From: Pegoplata infirma
Lineage: Eukaryota; Arthropoda; Insecta; Diptera; Anthomyiidae
DNA: 64,000 nt
Direction of reading: 5' to 3'
Assembly (NCBI GenBank): GCA_963921195.1
Contig: OY992536.1
Location: forward strand, 234,706,023 to 234,770,022
Shown piece after piece: positions 21,990 through 33,053 of this stretch; position 1 is the first letter of the stretch, and each line of letters begins with the position of its first letter. The notes beneath the pieces were generated by a model. The model saw only the letters and a list, made by a program, of their open reading frames with translations, did no database searches and was not told the DNA's origin. Made by a program: the position numbers and the translations under genes.

Positions 21990-22625
21990 ATGCGTATTGG
22001 ATTTTGGTTAGTGATTTGGATAGTGTCTATTACGCTGATTCCAAATCCGGAGCCTAAATTTGTCTATCACGTCAGGATTTTGAGTAATTCGCGGTTAAAG
22101 TGCCGAAAAAGGGCATTTTTTACCCTTTTTTAAAGCTTATAAAATAAGATCCTGACATGCAAATGACTTGGTATCAAGCTCATTCGAAAGCCTGTAGTTT
22201 TCTCTTAAAGATAAGATAAAATGTCTAAAAATTTAATTTTCTAAAATGGTAAAAAAATCATTAGCAAAAAATATTTAGTTTATTTACACAGTGTTTTTTA
22301 ACAAATTTCCATACAAATTCATACGTAAATTTTAGATTTAAAGCACTTGTAGCAAATGATTTTTTTACCATTTTAGAAAATTAAATTCCAAGAAGATTTG
22401 GTCTTGTCTGAAAGAGAAAATTACACACTTTCGAATGAGCTTGATACCAAGTCATTTGCATGTCAGGATCTTATTTTATAAGCGTTCAAAAATGGCCAAA
22501 ATGGGCATTTTTGACACTTTAACAACGATTTTCTCAAAATTTTGACGTGATAGAAAAATTTGAGTTTTGGAATCGGAGCACCAAACCCTATCAACTTTTT
22601 TTGGTTTCATCCAAAACGCAGCGAC
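21990..22625. repeat. Long foldback element, family F3
   Basis: Nearly the whole 636 bases is an imperfect palindrome: ATGCAAATGACTTGGTATC pairs with GATACCAAGTCATTTGCAT, and TCTATCACGTCA with TGACGTGATAGA. No coding potential. Confidence 0.75.
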
Positions 22626-23032
22626 AAACCTCAGATTTGTAGAGCGGGGTAATTTAATTTTCCAGTGCGACCCTCGTATCTCATTTAATATTTGCTCAAT
22701 CTGGACGCTATCAAGCTTAAATTAAAACTTGGAAAATTTCCTATAAATCATTTTCTACAAAAATAGTCGATTGATAATAATTTGGTATCAAATACATGCT
22801 ATTCCATTATTAGTTTAAGTCACTGTACCTAAAAATAACACTTCTTTTTGATCTCCTAAAAAGTTTTCATTATGCAGATAGCAAGTTTTGAATATTCGCC
22901 CTCGATATACAATTCATTGAAGCTTTATAAAATTTTTCTATTTTACTTACAATTTTATTTTCTATACAAAAATATGGAAAATCATAAATTTTTAAGGAAA
23001 TTTGTTGTTATTGAAAAAGACATGCAAGCTTT
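22626..23032. other. Unassigned stretch
   Basis: Mixed AT-rich sequence without frames or clear repeats. Confidence 0.4.
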
Positions 23033-23252
23033 TGTATAGGGGAAACTTAACACACTCGATCCACAACACAAAAACTAAATAAAACCTAATTCTGCGACTT
23101 ACAAACCTAAAATAGAATGTAAAAAAAAAAATTATAAACATTTTAAATTTTTAATAAAAAAATATCGAAAAAAAATATTTCCCCACTAAATACATGAGAT
23201 TGTGTGTTTATAATTTTTTTGGGGATCAAGTGTGACTAGTTTTCCTAACATA
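23033..23252. repeat. ~220-bp inverted-repeat MITE
   Basis: GGGGAAACTTAACACACTCG with GATCC at the left is imperfectly inverted in GGGGATCAAGTGTGACTAG and TTTTCC at the right. The centre is A- and T-rich. Confidence 0.6.
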
Positions 23253-23498
23253 AATCTTTGTTAGTGGAGAAAACGAAAAGAAATTGAAAATAAAATACTT
23301 TTAAATGGTGTGGTCTATGAATGTTTTATTATTAAATTGACCTTACATTTATTATAAAAAGGTAGTAATGATTATTTTTATACAGACGTATTTAGTGTGA
23401 AATTAATTAGAAAAAATTAAAAAAGATAAAAACATTTAAAAAACATTTACATATACAAAAAAAAGGTGTCAGTTTTTGGATTAATAACAACCGACTAA

Positions 23499-24283
23499 GA
23501 GATTAATCACAATTGGAGCGGGAAGCGGAAAAACGCGTCAAAGAGAGAGCGATTAATTTAAATTGAGCGTCAAGCGGTTTTCTTTACATTATTTTTTACA
23601 TACATACTTGGAAATGCATATTTGATGTGATAATTATTTTAATTTCATTTAGAATTTTTACTTTTGGCAAAAACATTTTTTTTATATTTAAACAATAATT
23701 TTTTTTTTAATATTATAAGAACTCATTCAATTAAGATCAAGATACAAAATCTTATAAAACAGTTTAATAACAAGAAAAAAATTAAATAGAATAGCAGAAT
23801 TATTTTATTCAAAACAATAAGAAATAAAATACACATTCGGCAAAAACTATTTTACATCTTTCAAAACTAGAAAAATTCATAAAAAATCTTTTTTTTTAAC
23901 AATTTCTATTAATTTTTTAGCAAACTCCATTGTTTACATAATTTTCCATATTTTTTTGACAATTCCCAAGCATTTTTTCATGTTTTGCTTCGTTGTTTAT
24001 TTCCATCTGCCAAAAAATTTGTACTAAAACTATAGTTTATATATTTTACAACACTGTACTAAAAAAACATACTTTCTTTGCTTAAAATCCGGCAACGCCA
24101 AAAAATAAAATGAGAGGAAAAATGAGAGAGAGAGAGAAAAAACGCCATGAAAATAGAATAGAATCTATTTCGACGGAAAAACGCCGCGGAATTTTCCGCG
24201 GCGTTTTTCCCCATACATTTTCATACAAAATGTATGGGGAGAATGGCGGAAAACCGCTTCCCGCTCCAATTGTGATTATTCTC
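23499..24283. mobile_element. Long PIF/Harbinger-like MITE (family H), copy L2
   Basis: Inverted relative of 4259-5166 without its hAT insert. Ends GAGATTAATCACAATTGG and CCAATTGTGATTATTCTC. TAA duplicated at 23496-23498 and 24284-24286. GAGAGAGAGAGA and CCGCGGCGTTTTTCC blocks sit at the right. Confidence 0.82.
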
Positions 24284-24291
24284 TAAGTGTG

Positions 24292-24347
24292 TTTTGCACA
24301 ATTACATAAGTTTTTACACTAAATAAACTTATGTAATTGTGCAATAA
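24292..24347. repeat. Perfect 20-bp-arm hairpin
   Basis: TTGCACAATTACATAAGTTT and its exact complement AAACTTATGTAATTGTGCAA are separated by a short loop. May be a tiny MITE. Confidence 0.7.
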
Positions 24348-24429
24348 CACTTTATCGGTTGAATTATTTCAAAAAACGTATACAATTGTTTTTGTTTTTA
24401 ATTAATAATATTCGTTGTCAACAAAAAAA

Positions 24430-24965
24430 ACAAGTAAGAAAGTTATAGTCGGTCAGGACCGACCATATGATACCCTACAACAGTCCTTTCCGATAAATGG
24501 GTCCCAGGTCCAAACATGGACCGATTGGATCTGTGTTTTGTTAGATCTTTATTTAGTGTAGAAAACACACTCAGATCAAATTGTAGTGGAATTAGTTTAT
24601 TTTTTGTCAATAGACCGATTTAACTGAACATCGGTCGAAATTTTTATATGGGGGACTAATCCAAAAATGGTCCAATTATATTCCGATTTTATTAGGTTAC
24701 TAAAGTACACGTTTAACACCTAAAAATACAATTTTTATTAAATATTTTAATTTTTATGAATTTTGAGGGAATTATGTGAATATTGGGAGGGCGGTTTGTA
24801 TGGGGACTACCAGAAGAACTGACCCGATTCCTTTGAAATTTGGAATGGTGGTCTGTGCATACAAAATTTGATTACCTGCTAAATTTCGAAGCGATATATA
24901 CTATAACACGGTTTTAAGAGTCATATAAGTCGAATCCAAAGGGGGCGTTTGTATGGGCCACTTTT
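24430..24965 (-). mobile_element. mini-me/DINE-like fragment
   Basis: Begins ACAAGTAAGAAAGTTATAG with the hairpin GGTCAGGACCGACC, and shares CCGATTCCTTTGAAATTT and GGGGGCGTTTGTATG with 30961-31774. It stops before the (GTCY)n core, where another member begins. Confidence 0.65.
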
Positions 24966-26243
24966 TATACCTTCCAACCACAGTATGGAAGTATACTCAC
25001 TTTGTCATTCCGTGTGTAACGCATCGAAATATCGGTCTAGGACACCATAAAGTATATATATATTATTGATCAGTGATCGATTCTAAGACATTTTAGTGAT
25101 GTCCGCCCGTCTGTCCGTCTGTAGAGGACACGATACAGTCCAAAATAAAAGAGCTAGGCTTGCGAAGTTTGGCACGAATATGTCTTATATTCCTTGGCAG
25201 GTTAAGTTCGGAAATGTGCAAAATTGGACCAAGGAAAAAAAGTTCCCCTTCGAGAACTAAACCAATCTCTGAAAAACGGTATTTTTTTGCAGGGTTTTTA
25301 TACCCTCCACTTAGTGATAGAGGGTATATATAAGTTTGTCATTCCGTTTGTAACTCATCGAAATATCGGTCTGAGACCCCATAAAGTATATATATTCATG
25401 ATGCCCGATCGATTCTAAGACATTCTAGCGATGTCCGTCTGTCTGTCTGTCTGTGGAAAATGCTGTCACGGACAAAATATTCCACAGAGATGACTGAAAC
25501 TTAACATATTTATTGGAAGTTCCCCCGAGAAGTTTGGTATTGCATTTGAGTGGTATCGGTTCAGCGGTTCAAAAGTTATGAACGAAATGTAAGCACACCT
25601 CAAAAATTTCAGTACATTCAACATAACCTAAAAATACAAAATGCTTTAATTCGTCTTCTGGTTGACATATGTGAACATAATTGAACACCAAATGATATTT
25701 AAACAAGTACGAACATATTTTTTGACAAAAAAAAAAATGCGGATTTTTTTTACCAACATTTTTTTTTTGCGGAATTTTTTTTTTTTTTTTTAAGTAATTT
25801 CCTTTTAAATAAAGTTTTTTGCAATAATCTTTTTGAAATTGTGGAGGGTATCACTACATTCTTTTTGAATGAACTTTTTTACTTGTTTGTACTTTTTTTA
25901 AGCAAATGCAACATTTTTATGTCGGAGGAAGCTCAAAACCCTGCAGGTGAACCCAGCGGATAAAAAAAAATAAAAATTAAGTTTGATCCGCCCCTTTTGT
26001 GGGCGTGGATATAAAAAATGTATTTTAATAATAATTAATTGGATTAAATAATTGCATGAATCATAATAAATCCATTTGATAACATCTATCGCAAGGGGAA
26101 GGTGTCCCTCAATGTCTCCCACCAAACCCCCAAACCACCCCCCCCCCCCCCCCACCAAAAAAAAGACGCCGCTGAAATTTTTGTTTTGTTCTTTTTTACA
26201 TTTTGGAGGGTATTAAAGATTTGGCACAGCCGAATTTAACACT
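24966..26243 (+). mobile_element. mini-me/DINE-like element, interrupted
   Basis: TATACCTTCCAACCAC at the left, then CCATAAAGTATATATA, GTCTGTCCGTCTG, GCTAGGCTTGCGAAGTTTGG, and at the right GAGGGTATTAAAG and GGCACAGCCGAATTTAAC. It parallels 45951-46652 except that a second mini-me (25298-25888) splits it. A poly-C block is at about 26138-26153. Confidence 0.7.
25298..25888 (+). mobile_element. mini-me/DINE-like element nested in the previous one
   Basis: Starts TATACCCTCCACTTAG with the hairpin partner AGTGATAGAGGGTATA, carries GTCTGTCTGTCTGTCTG, and ends TTTTTACTTGT. No target duplication is seen, consistent with Helitron/Helentron insertion. Related to 2213-2827 in reverse. Confidence 0.72.
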
Positions 26244-26931
26244 CCCGAGTAAAAATTTTTATATGATGCAATATATATTGACATGTAATACAATATATAA
26301 TTAAACGCAATTTGATCCGAAAAATGGTGGATGTTTTTGCATTAAAAAAGATCAATTTGTATAAAATATGATTTGATTTCATCCGAGTTTTGACCAGACA
26401 TTGCCATATATTAGTGGATCTAATTAGATCTAATTGCATAAAAACATGTAAAATCCTGGTGTTTTTTGGTTTGGGTTGAGTTACACCACAGGTCAACGAT
26501 ACATTCACCAAACATATAATTTTCTTAAACAAAAAAATGTTCGGGTACGCTTCGAACCAGATAGGTGATATACATAACCCTAACAAGGAAATGTTTAGGA
26601 ACATTTTAAAAAGTTTCTTATACTTTGCCTTAAAAACTTAGATAATTGTTGGTTAAATGGAAACATATAGTGTTATATATGGAACAGAATAGGATATATA
26701 TAATTTTATATTAAATTATACAGAAAAACAAATTTTGTATTGACCCTCATGTAATTTTATATAATTATATCAACCGTACACCTTTTAATCCGAATCATGA
26801 TTCAATTATATATTACTACATATGACTGCATTAAAAATATTTAGAAAAAATCTCACGGATGTATAATCATATATAATTTATTATGTTTGTATCAAGTTAT
26901 ATATTGTAATATATGTTTATTTTTACTCGGG
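26244..26931 (+). mobile_element. 688-bp CCCGAG-family element, copy A
   Basis: Ends CCCGAGTAAAAAT and ATTTTTACTCGGG (shared outer 12). CT is duplicated on each side (26242-26243 and 26932-26933). The interior has no transposase; frames at 26236-26604 are incidental and recur in copy B only as shared sequence. Confidence 0.85.
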
Positions 26932-26944
26932 CTCTTACTTGTTT

Positions 26945-28332
26945 TTTTTTTATTTTTTTTATTTAAGTTTAGATGTTTGTCTCCACACAAAAAAATTCAG
27001 ACACGCGTTTTTCGTTTTTTTCGGAGAAAATCGCATTTGAATTTTAAATTTCATCACAATTTAGTAATTTGATTGTATTTTCTTGTTTCAACGGAGCGTA
27101 TGAGTAATATTTATGCAATTAATATTACTCATTCGCAACGACAAAACAAGAAAATACAAGCAAATTACAAAATTGTTATCCCGAGTAAAAATAATCATAT
27201 ATGTATATTAATATATAACTTTATGCAAACATAATTAATCATATATGATTATACATCGCGTGAGATATTTTCTAAATTTTTTAAATACAGTCATATGTAG
27301 TTATATATAATTTAATCATGATTCGGATTAAAAGGTGCACGGTTGATATAATTATATAAAATTATATGAGGGTCAATACAAAATTTGATTTTTTGTATAA
27401 TTTAACATAAAATTATATATAGCATATTCTGTTCCATATAAAACTATATATATTTCCAATTAACCAAAAATGTTCTAAGTTTTTTTTTTGGCAAAGTATA
27501 AGAAACTTTTTAAAATGTTCCTAAACATTTCCTTGTTAGGGTTATGTATATCACCTATCTGGTTCGAAGCGTACCCAAACATTTTTTTGTTTTAGAAAAT
27601 TATATGTTTGGTGAATGTATCGTTGACCTGTGGTGTATCTCATTCCAAACCAAAAAACACCAGGATATTATATGTTTTTATGCAATTAGATCTAATTAGA
27701 TCCACCAATATATGGCAATGTCTGGTCAAAACTCGGATCAAATCAAATCATTTTTTATACAAGTTGATCTTTTTTAATGCAAAAAGATCCACCATTATTC
27801 GGATCAAATTGCGTATAAATATATATTGTGTTACATATCATTATATATAGCATCATATAAAAATTTTTACTCGGGATGAAATTTAAAATTCAAATGCGAT
27901 TTTCTCGAAAAAAAACGACAAAAGCGTGTCTGAATTTTTTTGTGTGGATGGACAAACATCTAAACTTAAAAAAAAGTGGACGGATTTTTGATAAATTGAC
28001 TTTTTCAAAAAATGGAAAATTTCAGAACGGGTTTTGAAAATTTTCCAAAAAAAAATTTTTAATCGATAGCCCATACAAAACTATAAAAGAATGTAAATTT
28101 TTGAGATTGTGTGCATTCCGTTTTAATGTGATAAATATTTAATCAAGGCAACTCGCCACAAATTTGACCATTTTCCAATATTTGACCACGCCTTCTAAGC
28201 CCAATTTTTGAAAATTAGAAAAACCAAAAACGCAATTTTCTTAGTTCCCTATAGGGCTATCCAAACAACCTATTCAGAAATTTACAGGACACATGTTTTT
28301 CTGTAGCGGGACATTTGGTGTGGAATGCCTCA
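26945..28332. mobile_element. Long palindrome family P1, truncated copy with nested element
   Basis: The centre GCAATTAATATTACTCATTC and the right arm to GGAATGCCTCA match the full copy at 42817-43901. The left arm is cut short at about 26945. Copy B of the CCCGAG family (27180-27875) sits in the right arm. Frames in it are incidental. Confidence 0.75.
27180..27875 (-). mobile_element. 696-bp CCCGAG-family element, copy B
   Basis: Inverted relative to copy A, 248 bases away. AT is duplicated on both sides. The matching unfilled site AATTGTTATGAAATTT is visible at about 43414-43429 in the other P1 copy, which fixes the ends to the base. Confidence 0.9.
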
Positions 28333-29039
28333 TATATATAATTCAAATTATCTTAATACATCTTAGTTAGTAATATTTAAAAATCATACAAATTATTGCA
28401 CTTGAAAACTTCAAAATCATATTAAAATAAATTTACTGCACTTGAAAATGAATAGATCATCTTTAAAAAGTAATTTAAATAAAAATAAATGTCTATGAGT
28501 TAGCGAGAATATCATAAGCGTTTTCTTCCTGTGTGAAATTAATTGTAGATGTTTATAAAACTAAACCAAACTGAATGAATTTGAGATCTAAACAATCTTT
28601 TTCAAATCTACATGATAATACAACTAAATAACACACGGCGACAACGACTTTTCTATTAAGTCTACTTTTGCTAAAAAAAAAATCCACAAAATGTACTTGA
28701 TCATTATTTATTCACTTGCACTTAGGCACAAGTTTCGCGCCAATTTTTATTAAAACCAAGTACATTTCTACACCAATTGACCACAGTATTATGACTAATT
28801 CGTTATTTTTATATTTAGATTTTTATTTGATTAGGTAAAAAAATCCTAACAAAATTACCACAGAAACCAAATTTTTTTTTTCAAGGTTCATTAACTAAAA
28901 ATAAAGTACTATATTCGGCGATGCAAAATATTATTTAGCCTTCATATTTTTTTTAAAGAATATTTACGGGGCCAGGTTTCGTTTGCGTTATTTTTTTTAT
29001 TGCATAGATTAAGTTTATACAGTTTTATCAATATTAACA
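28333..29039. other. AT-rich stretch, nothing recognised
   Basis: Short dispersed direct repeat GCACTTGAAAA (about 28398 and 28439). No frame supported. Confidence 0.4.
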
Positions 29040-29042
29040 TTA

Positions 29043-29206
29043 GACAATAATCACAATTGAAAAGGCAAGTGGTTTTCCGCAATTGTCCTCATAAAAATAG
29101 AATTGAATTTAGTTTGGCGGAAAAACGCGGCGGAATTTTGTTTTCATATAAAACGTATGTGAACATTTGCGGAAAAACGCTTTCCTTTCCAATTGTGATT
29201 ATTCTC
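29043..29206. mobile_element. 164-bp PIF/Harbinger-like MITE, copy S3
   Basis: Same length and layout as S1 and S2, somewhat more diverged. TTA is duplicated exactly at 29040-29042 and 29207-29209. Confidence 0.85.
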
Positions 29207-29209
29207 TTA

Positions 29210-30059
29210 ATAGCTTTTGTAATGATGATAAAATATGACCAAAAAATCTTTATCTTCAAAAACGAAAAGTTTTAATTCGATCTTGGCGTAAGTTTAACAC
29301 AAGGAAAAATTTTCCCCCTGGCTTGAGTTTCGAATTTTGGAATTTAGCCCTTAACCATTTTTATTTCTATCCAGCTTTCAACAGATTGACGATTTTTGAT
29401 AGATCGACATCAAATCGGTCAAGAAAGTAGAACATAGATATCGTTAGCTAAAACGCCCTAAACAACGAAAAATTTTAAATAGATTTTTTTATTGGTTCTG
29501 GCGTATTTCATCAATCTACACCTCTATAGTGGCGATATAACTAAAATTTAAAAATTTTCTATTTTTAAATTTCTGGTTGATAAACTCTGATACATACATA
29601 AGTATTAACTGAATTTGTATTTAGTTCCGTTTGAGTCATATTAATTATTTCTAAAAAATATTAATGAGAATCACCGTCACATTATTTAGAAGATATCGTT
29701 TGGTCGAACTTAACAAACTCAAAATACTATTCAATACGGTTTGTTTCTTCTCCTGTAATATTAATAAAATGTTAGTTAGGGCCTTTTGCATTTAATGTGA
29801 CGATATGTACTTTATGCAATTTTAGGAAGAACCAAACTGAATATACTCCAATAAATTTTTCTTTAAACATAGCTTAAAACCTAATTTGGGTCATAATATT
29901 TTGAACATGCATTGTACTGGCAAAAAGCACATAGATATTGTTTATTTAACTTTTTTAATATGTGTGTATATTGAATAAAAGCTCAGAAAAAAGTAGCAAA
30001 GGTAAATCAAAATGTTTAAGTGTGTTTGTGCATAGAGTAGACTAAAAATACTAATTTGT
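29210..30059. other. Unassigned stretch
   Basis: AT-rich, no inverted ends or believable frames found. Confidence 0.4.
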
Positions 30060-30109
30060 TCAGTCTGGAACTAGAACATTGAAACATTTTTCCACAGATA
30101 TATTTTTAA

Positions 30110-30790
30110 TATCGTGTGTGCGATTTCTTGCAAAAGCTAGGCACATACCGGTTTTAAGATATTCGCTGTTAAAAAGGTAAAAAAAAACAATAATTTCGTA
30201 CTTTTGGTGGTCCACTGTTACAGATTCTTCCAAAAAAATGACTTGGATTTCATATAAAATGGACCTCCTAGGGTTATATAGTCGCAACAAAAAGTCGACT
30301 TTTCGACTTTTTTCAATTTCTAAAAAGTCGACTTTTTTAAAATTTTAAAAAGTCGACATTTCGATTTTAATCGACTTCCAAATTTTTCTAGAATGTTTCG
30401 TCTTCGAGATATTGGCGTTTGGAAATTTTTCCACGAGAAAATCTCGAACGCGAATATCTCGAAATCGGAACATGCTAGAAAAATTTAGATTGCAGTTTTG
30501 GAATCAAGAAATTTCCAATTTACATAAAATCAAGTTCTATTTGTTGGAAGAAACATAACAGTGAACCCCTAATTGTGCGAATTTTTTTTTTACTTTTTAA
30601 CAGCAAATATCTCAAAAACGGTACGTGCTAGAAAAAAATTGGATGGCAGATTTGGATTCAGGAGAGCAAAATCTATAAGAATCAGTTGGATATTTTACTA
30701 GGAGGTTTTTGTTATCGACCAGTGTAATTATTTCGCAATAACTCGAAAACAGAATCACCTAGGATTTTCGTGTTAAGAGATTTGTTTTGC
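30110..30790. repeat. Foldback family F1, partial copy
   Basis: TTTTGGTGGTCCACTGTTAC, AATGGACCTCCT and AACTCGAAAACAG are shared with 1204-2076. The left end is missing and the middle has an insertion (30283-30392). Confidence 0.65.
30283..30392. mobile_element. Fragment with AAAGTCGACTTTT repeats
   Basis: GGGTTATATAGTCGCAAC followed by three AAAAAGTCGACTTTT-type palindromes and AATCGACTT. It replaces sequence present in the F1 copy at 1204-2076. Looks like one end of a TAGGG-type hAT element with a private word; the other end is missing. Confidence 0.5.
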
Positions 30791-30960
30791 AAAATTCGGA
30801 TACTTATAAGGATAAAGCAAAAAAGGACATTTTGAACTTCCTTATAATGTCCTGATGGTATCCTTAATCGTATTGAGTCCGGATTCTTGTAAAAGTTTTA
30901 TTGGAACTTCAAATAAAAAAATATAAACAACTTTAACATACACTTTTCCAATATTAAAAA
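30791..30960. repeat. Repeat shared with the host of the 7.3-kb hAT
   Basis: TTCGGATACTTATAAGGATA and AGTCCGGATTCTTG recur around 7305-8170, where a hAT element is inserted at CTTATAAG. Here the site is unfilled. Confidence 0.7.
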
Positions 30961-31774
30961 AAGTAAGAAAGTTATAGTCGGTCAAGACCGACCATATGAT
31001 GCCCTACACCAGTGTTTTCCGGAAAATGGGTCCCAAGTCCAAACATGGACCGATTGTATCTGTCTTTTGCTAGATCTTTATTTAGTGTAGAAAACACACA
31101 CGGATCAAATTTTAGTGGGATTGGTTTATTTTTTTGTCAATAGACAAATTTAACTGAATATCGGTCGAAATTTTTATATGGGGGACTAAGTCCAAAAGTG
31201 GTCTAATTATATTCCGATTTGATTAGGTTACTAAAGTACACGTTTAACACCTAAAAATAAACTTTTTATCAAATATTTAAATGTTTATGAATTTTGAGGG
31301 AATTATGTAAATATCGGGAAGGTGGTTTGTATGGAGACTACCAGAAGGACTGACCCGATTCCTTTGAAATTTAGAATGGTGATTTGTGCATACACCTGCT
31401 GAATTTTAAAGCGATATCTATTATAATACGGTTATTAGAGTCATTTAAGCCGAATCCAAAGGGGGCGTTTGTATGTGGGCTAGGTCTTAACATGGACCGA
31501 TTTTCTCCAATTTCAATAGGCTTCGTCCTTGGGCCAAAAGATGCTTAAGTTTCAAATTGCAAGTCAATTGATTGAGAATTGCGACCTGTATGGTGCTTAA
31601 ACCGATAGATGGTCAGACGGATGGACGGACGGACGGACATAGCTAAATCGACTCAAAAAGTAATTCTGAGTCGATGGGTATACTTGAAGGTAGGTCTAGG
31701 ACCAATATTTCGGGTAGTTACAAACATCAGCACAAACTCATTATACCCTGTACCACAGAGTGGTGTAGGGTATA
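30961..31774 (-). mobile_element. mini-me/DINE-like element
   Basis: AAGTAAGAAAGTTATAGTCG start with hairpin GGTCAAGACCGACC, then AGACGGATGGACGGACGGAC, and the end GTACCACAGAGTGGTGTAGG. Appears full length for this subfamily. Confidence 0.72.
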
Positions 31775-32268
31775 AAAAACGTATATTCTAAAATAATGTT
31801 TTAGAAATCAAAAGCAACCCAGCAAAAATTGGCATTACTAGTATAAATATATAAATTGCAAAGTGACACCGATTGGTTTTTAATAAAAAAAAAATAAACT
31901 GGTTAAACCGACCTAACAACACCGGTTTTTCGAATAATCGAATTTGAATAAAAACCAACGTGTTTTTGAAAATGAAAAAAAAAAACGGTCCACCGGTTTT
32001 CGGGTTCGGTTTTGGATACTCTATTTCCAATATTAAAAAAATTGTTGGTTTTGAGGGATTGGTCCACAAAAAATGAAAATGCCTATATCTCGAGATGGCG
32101 ATATGATACAACTTTTCTGATGACAGATTCGTGTTAAGAAGGACAAAATACTTTAGGAAATGTATTCCACATATCTGTACAAAACCGTGTAGAGTAGTGT
32201 TATCACTTAAAAATATCATTCGGAGGGTATTCATGGATTCGGTCAAGTCGAATTTAACTTTTCTACTT
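31775..32268. other. Unassigned, ending in a mini-me tail
   Basis: A 176-codon minus frame here overlaps several repeat types and has no domain; not supported. Around 31930-32000 there are ACCGGTTTT words. 32224-32268 is a mini-me end (GGAGGGTATTCATGG, AGTCGAATTTAAC) that hosts the next element. Confidence 0.45.
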
Positions 32269-32718
32269 CCCGAGTAAACATTTTTATATGATGCAATATA
32301 TAATGATATATGACACAATATATATTAATACGCAATTTGATCCGAATAATGGTGGATGTTTTTGCATTAAAAAAGATCTACTTGTATAAAATATGATTTG
32401 ATTTCATCCTAGTTTTGACCAGACATTGCCTTATATTGGTGGATCTAATTAGATCTAATTGCACAAAAACATATAAAATCCTGGTGTTTTTTGGTTTGGG
32501 TTGAGATACACCACAGGTCAACGATACATTCACCAAACATATAATTTTCAAAAACAAAAAAAATGTTTGGGTACGCTTCGAACCAGATAGGTGATATACA
32601 TAACCCTAACAAGAAATGTTTAGGAACATTTTAAAAAGTTTCTTATACTTTGCCTAAAAAACTTAGAAAATGTTTGGTTAATTGTAAACATATATAGGTT
32701 TATATGGAACAGCATAAG

Positions 32719-33053
32719 CGTTAAATTTCCGAGAACTTGTACAGCAAGCCGTGTTAACCCTTTCGATAGCACTTCAATAAATTTGTCGCAGTTAATATTG
32801 TATTACAATTAAAGTTTATTGTGTGTTAATTTAAACAATATAAAAAAAAAGAAAATTTAAGTTACTTTAAATAATTCAATAAAAGCAAATATATATAGCA
32901 AAAAATAAAGCGCTTCAAAATTGTATGATTACACGGCTTCTCTTCTCACAAATAACTACCGTGTTGCAGGTTACCAATTTACGATTTGACGTTTACGAAG
33001 TCAAAGTTGAAAGGAAAATATTTACGGCGCTGGTATGCAAGCCGTCGGTAACA
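32719..33053 (-). repeat. 3' LTR of the Bel element
   Basis: 335 bases, inner edge ACA on the + strand. On the element strand it holds TATATATATT and AATAAA. Its outer base is C where the other LTR has T, the only difference noted. The pol frame runs about 32 bases into it before its stop at 33022-33024. Confidence 0.93.

Noticed and set aside
26236..26604. 122-codon minus-strand frame
   Set aside because: Lies within CCCGAG copy A and spans its end; the related frame in copy B (27608-27850) is shared repeat sequence, not conserved coding.
31788..32318. 176-codon minus-strand frame
   Set aside because: It crosses mini-me tail, unassigned sequence and the left end of a CCCGAG element; no domain, AT-driven residues.
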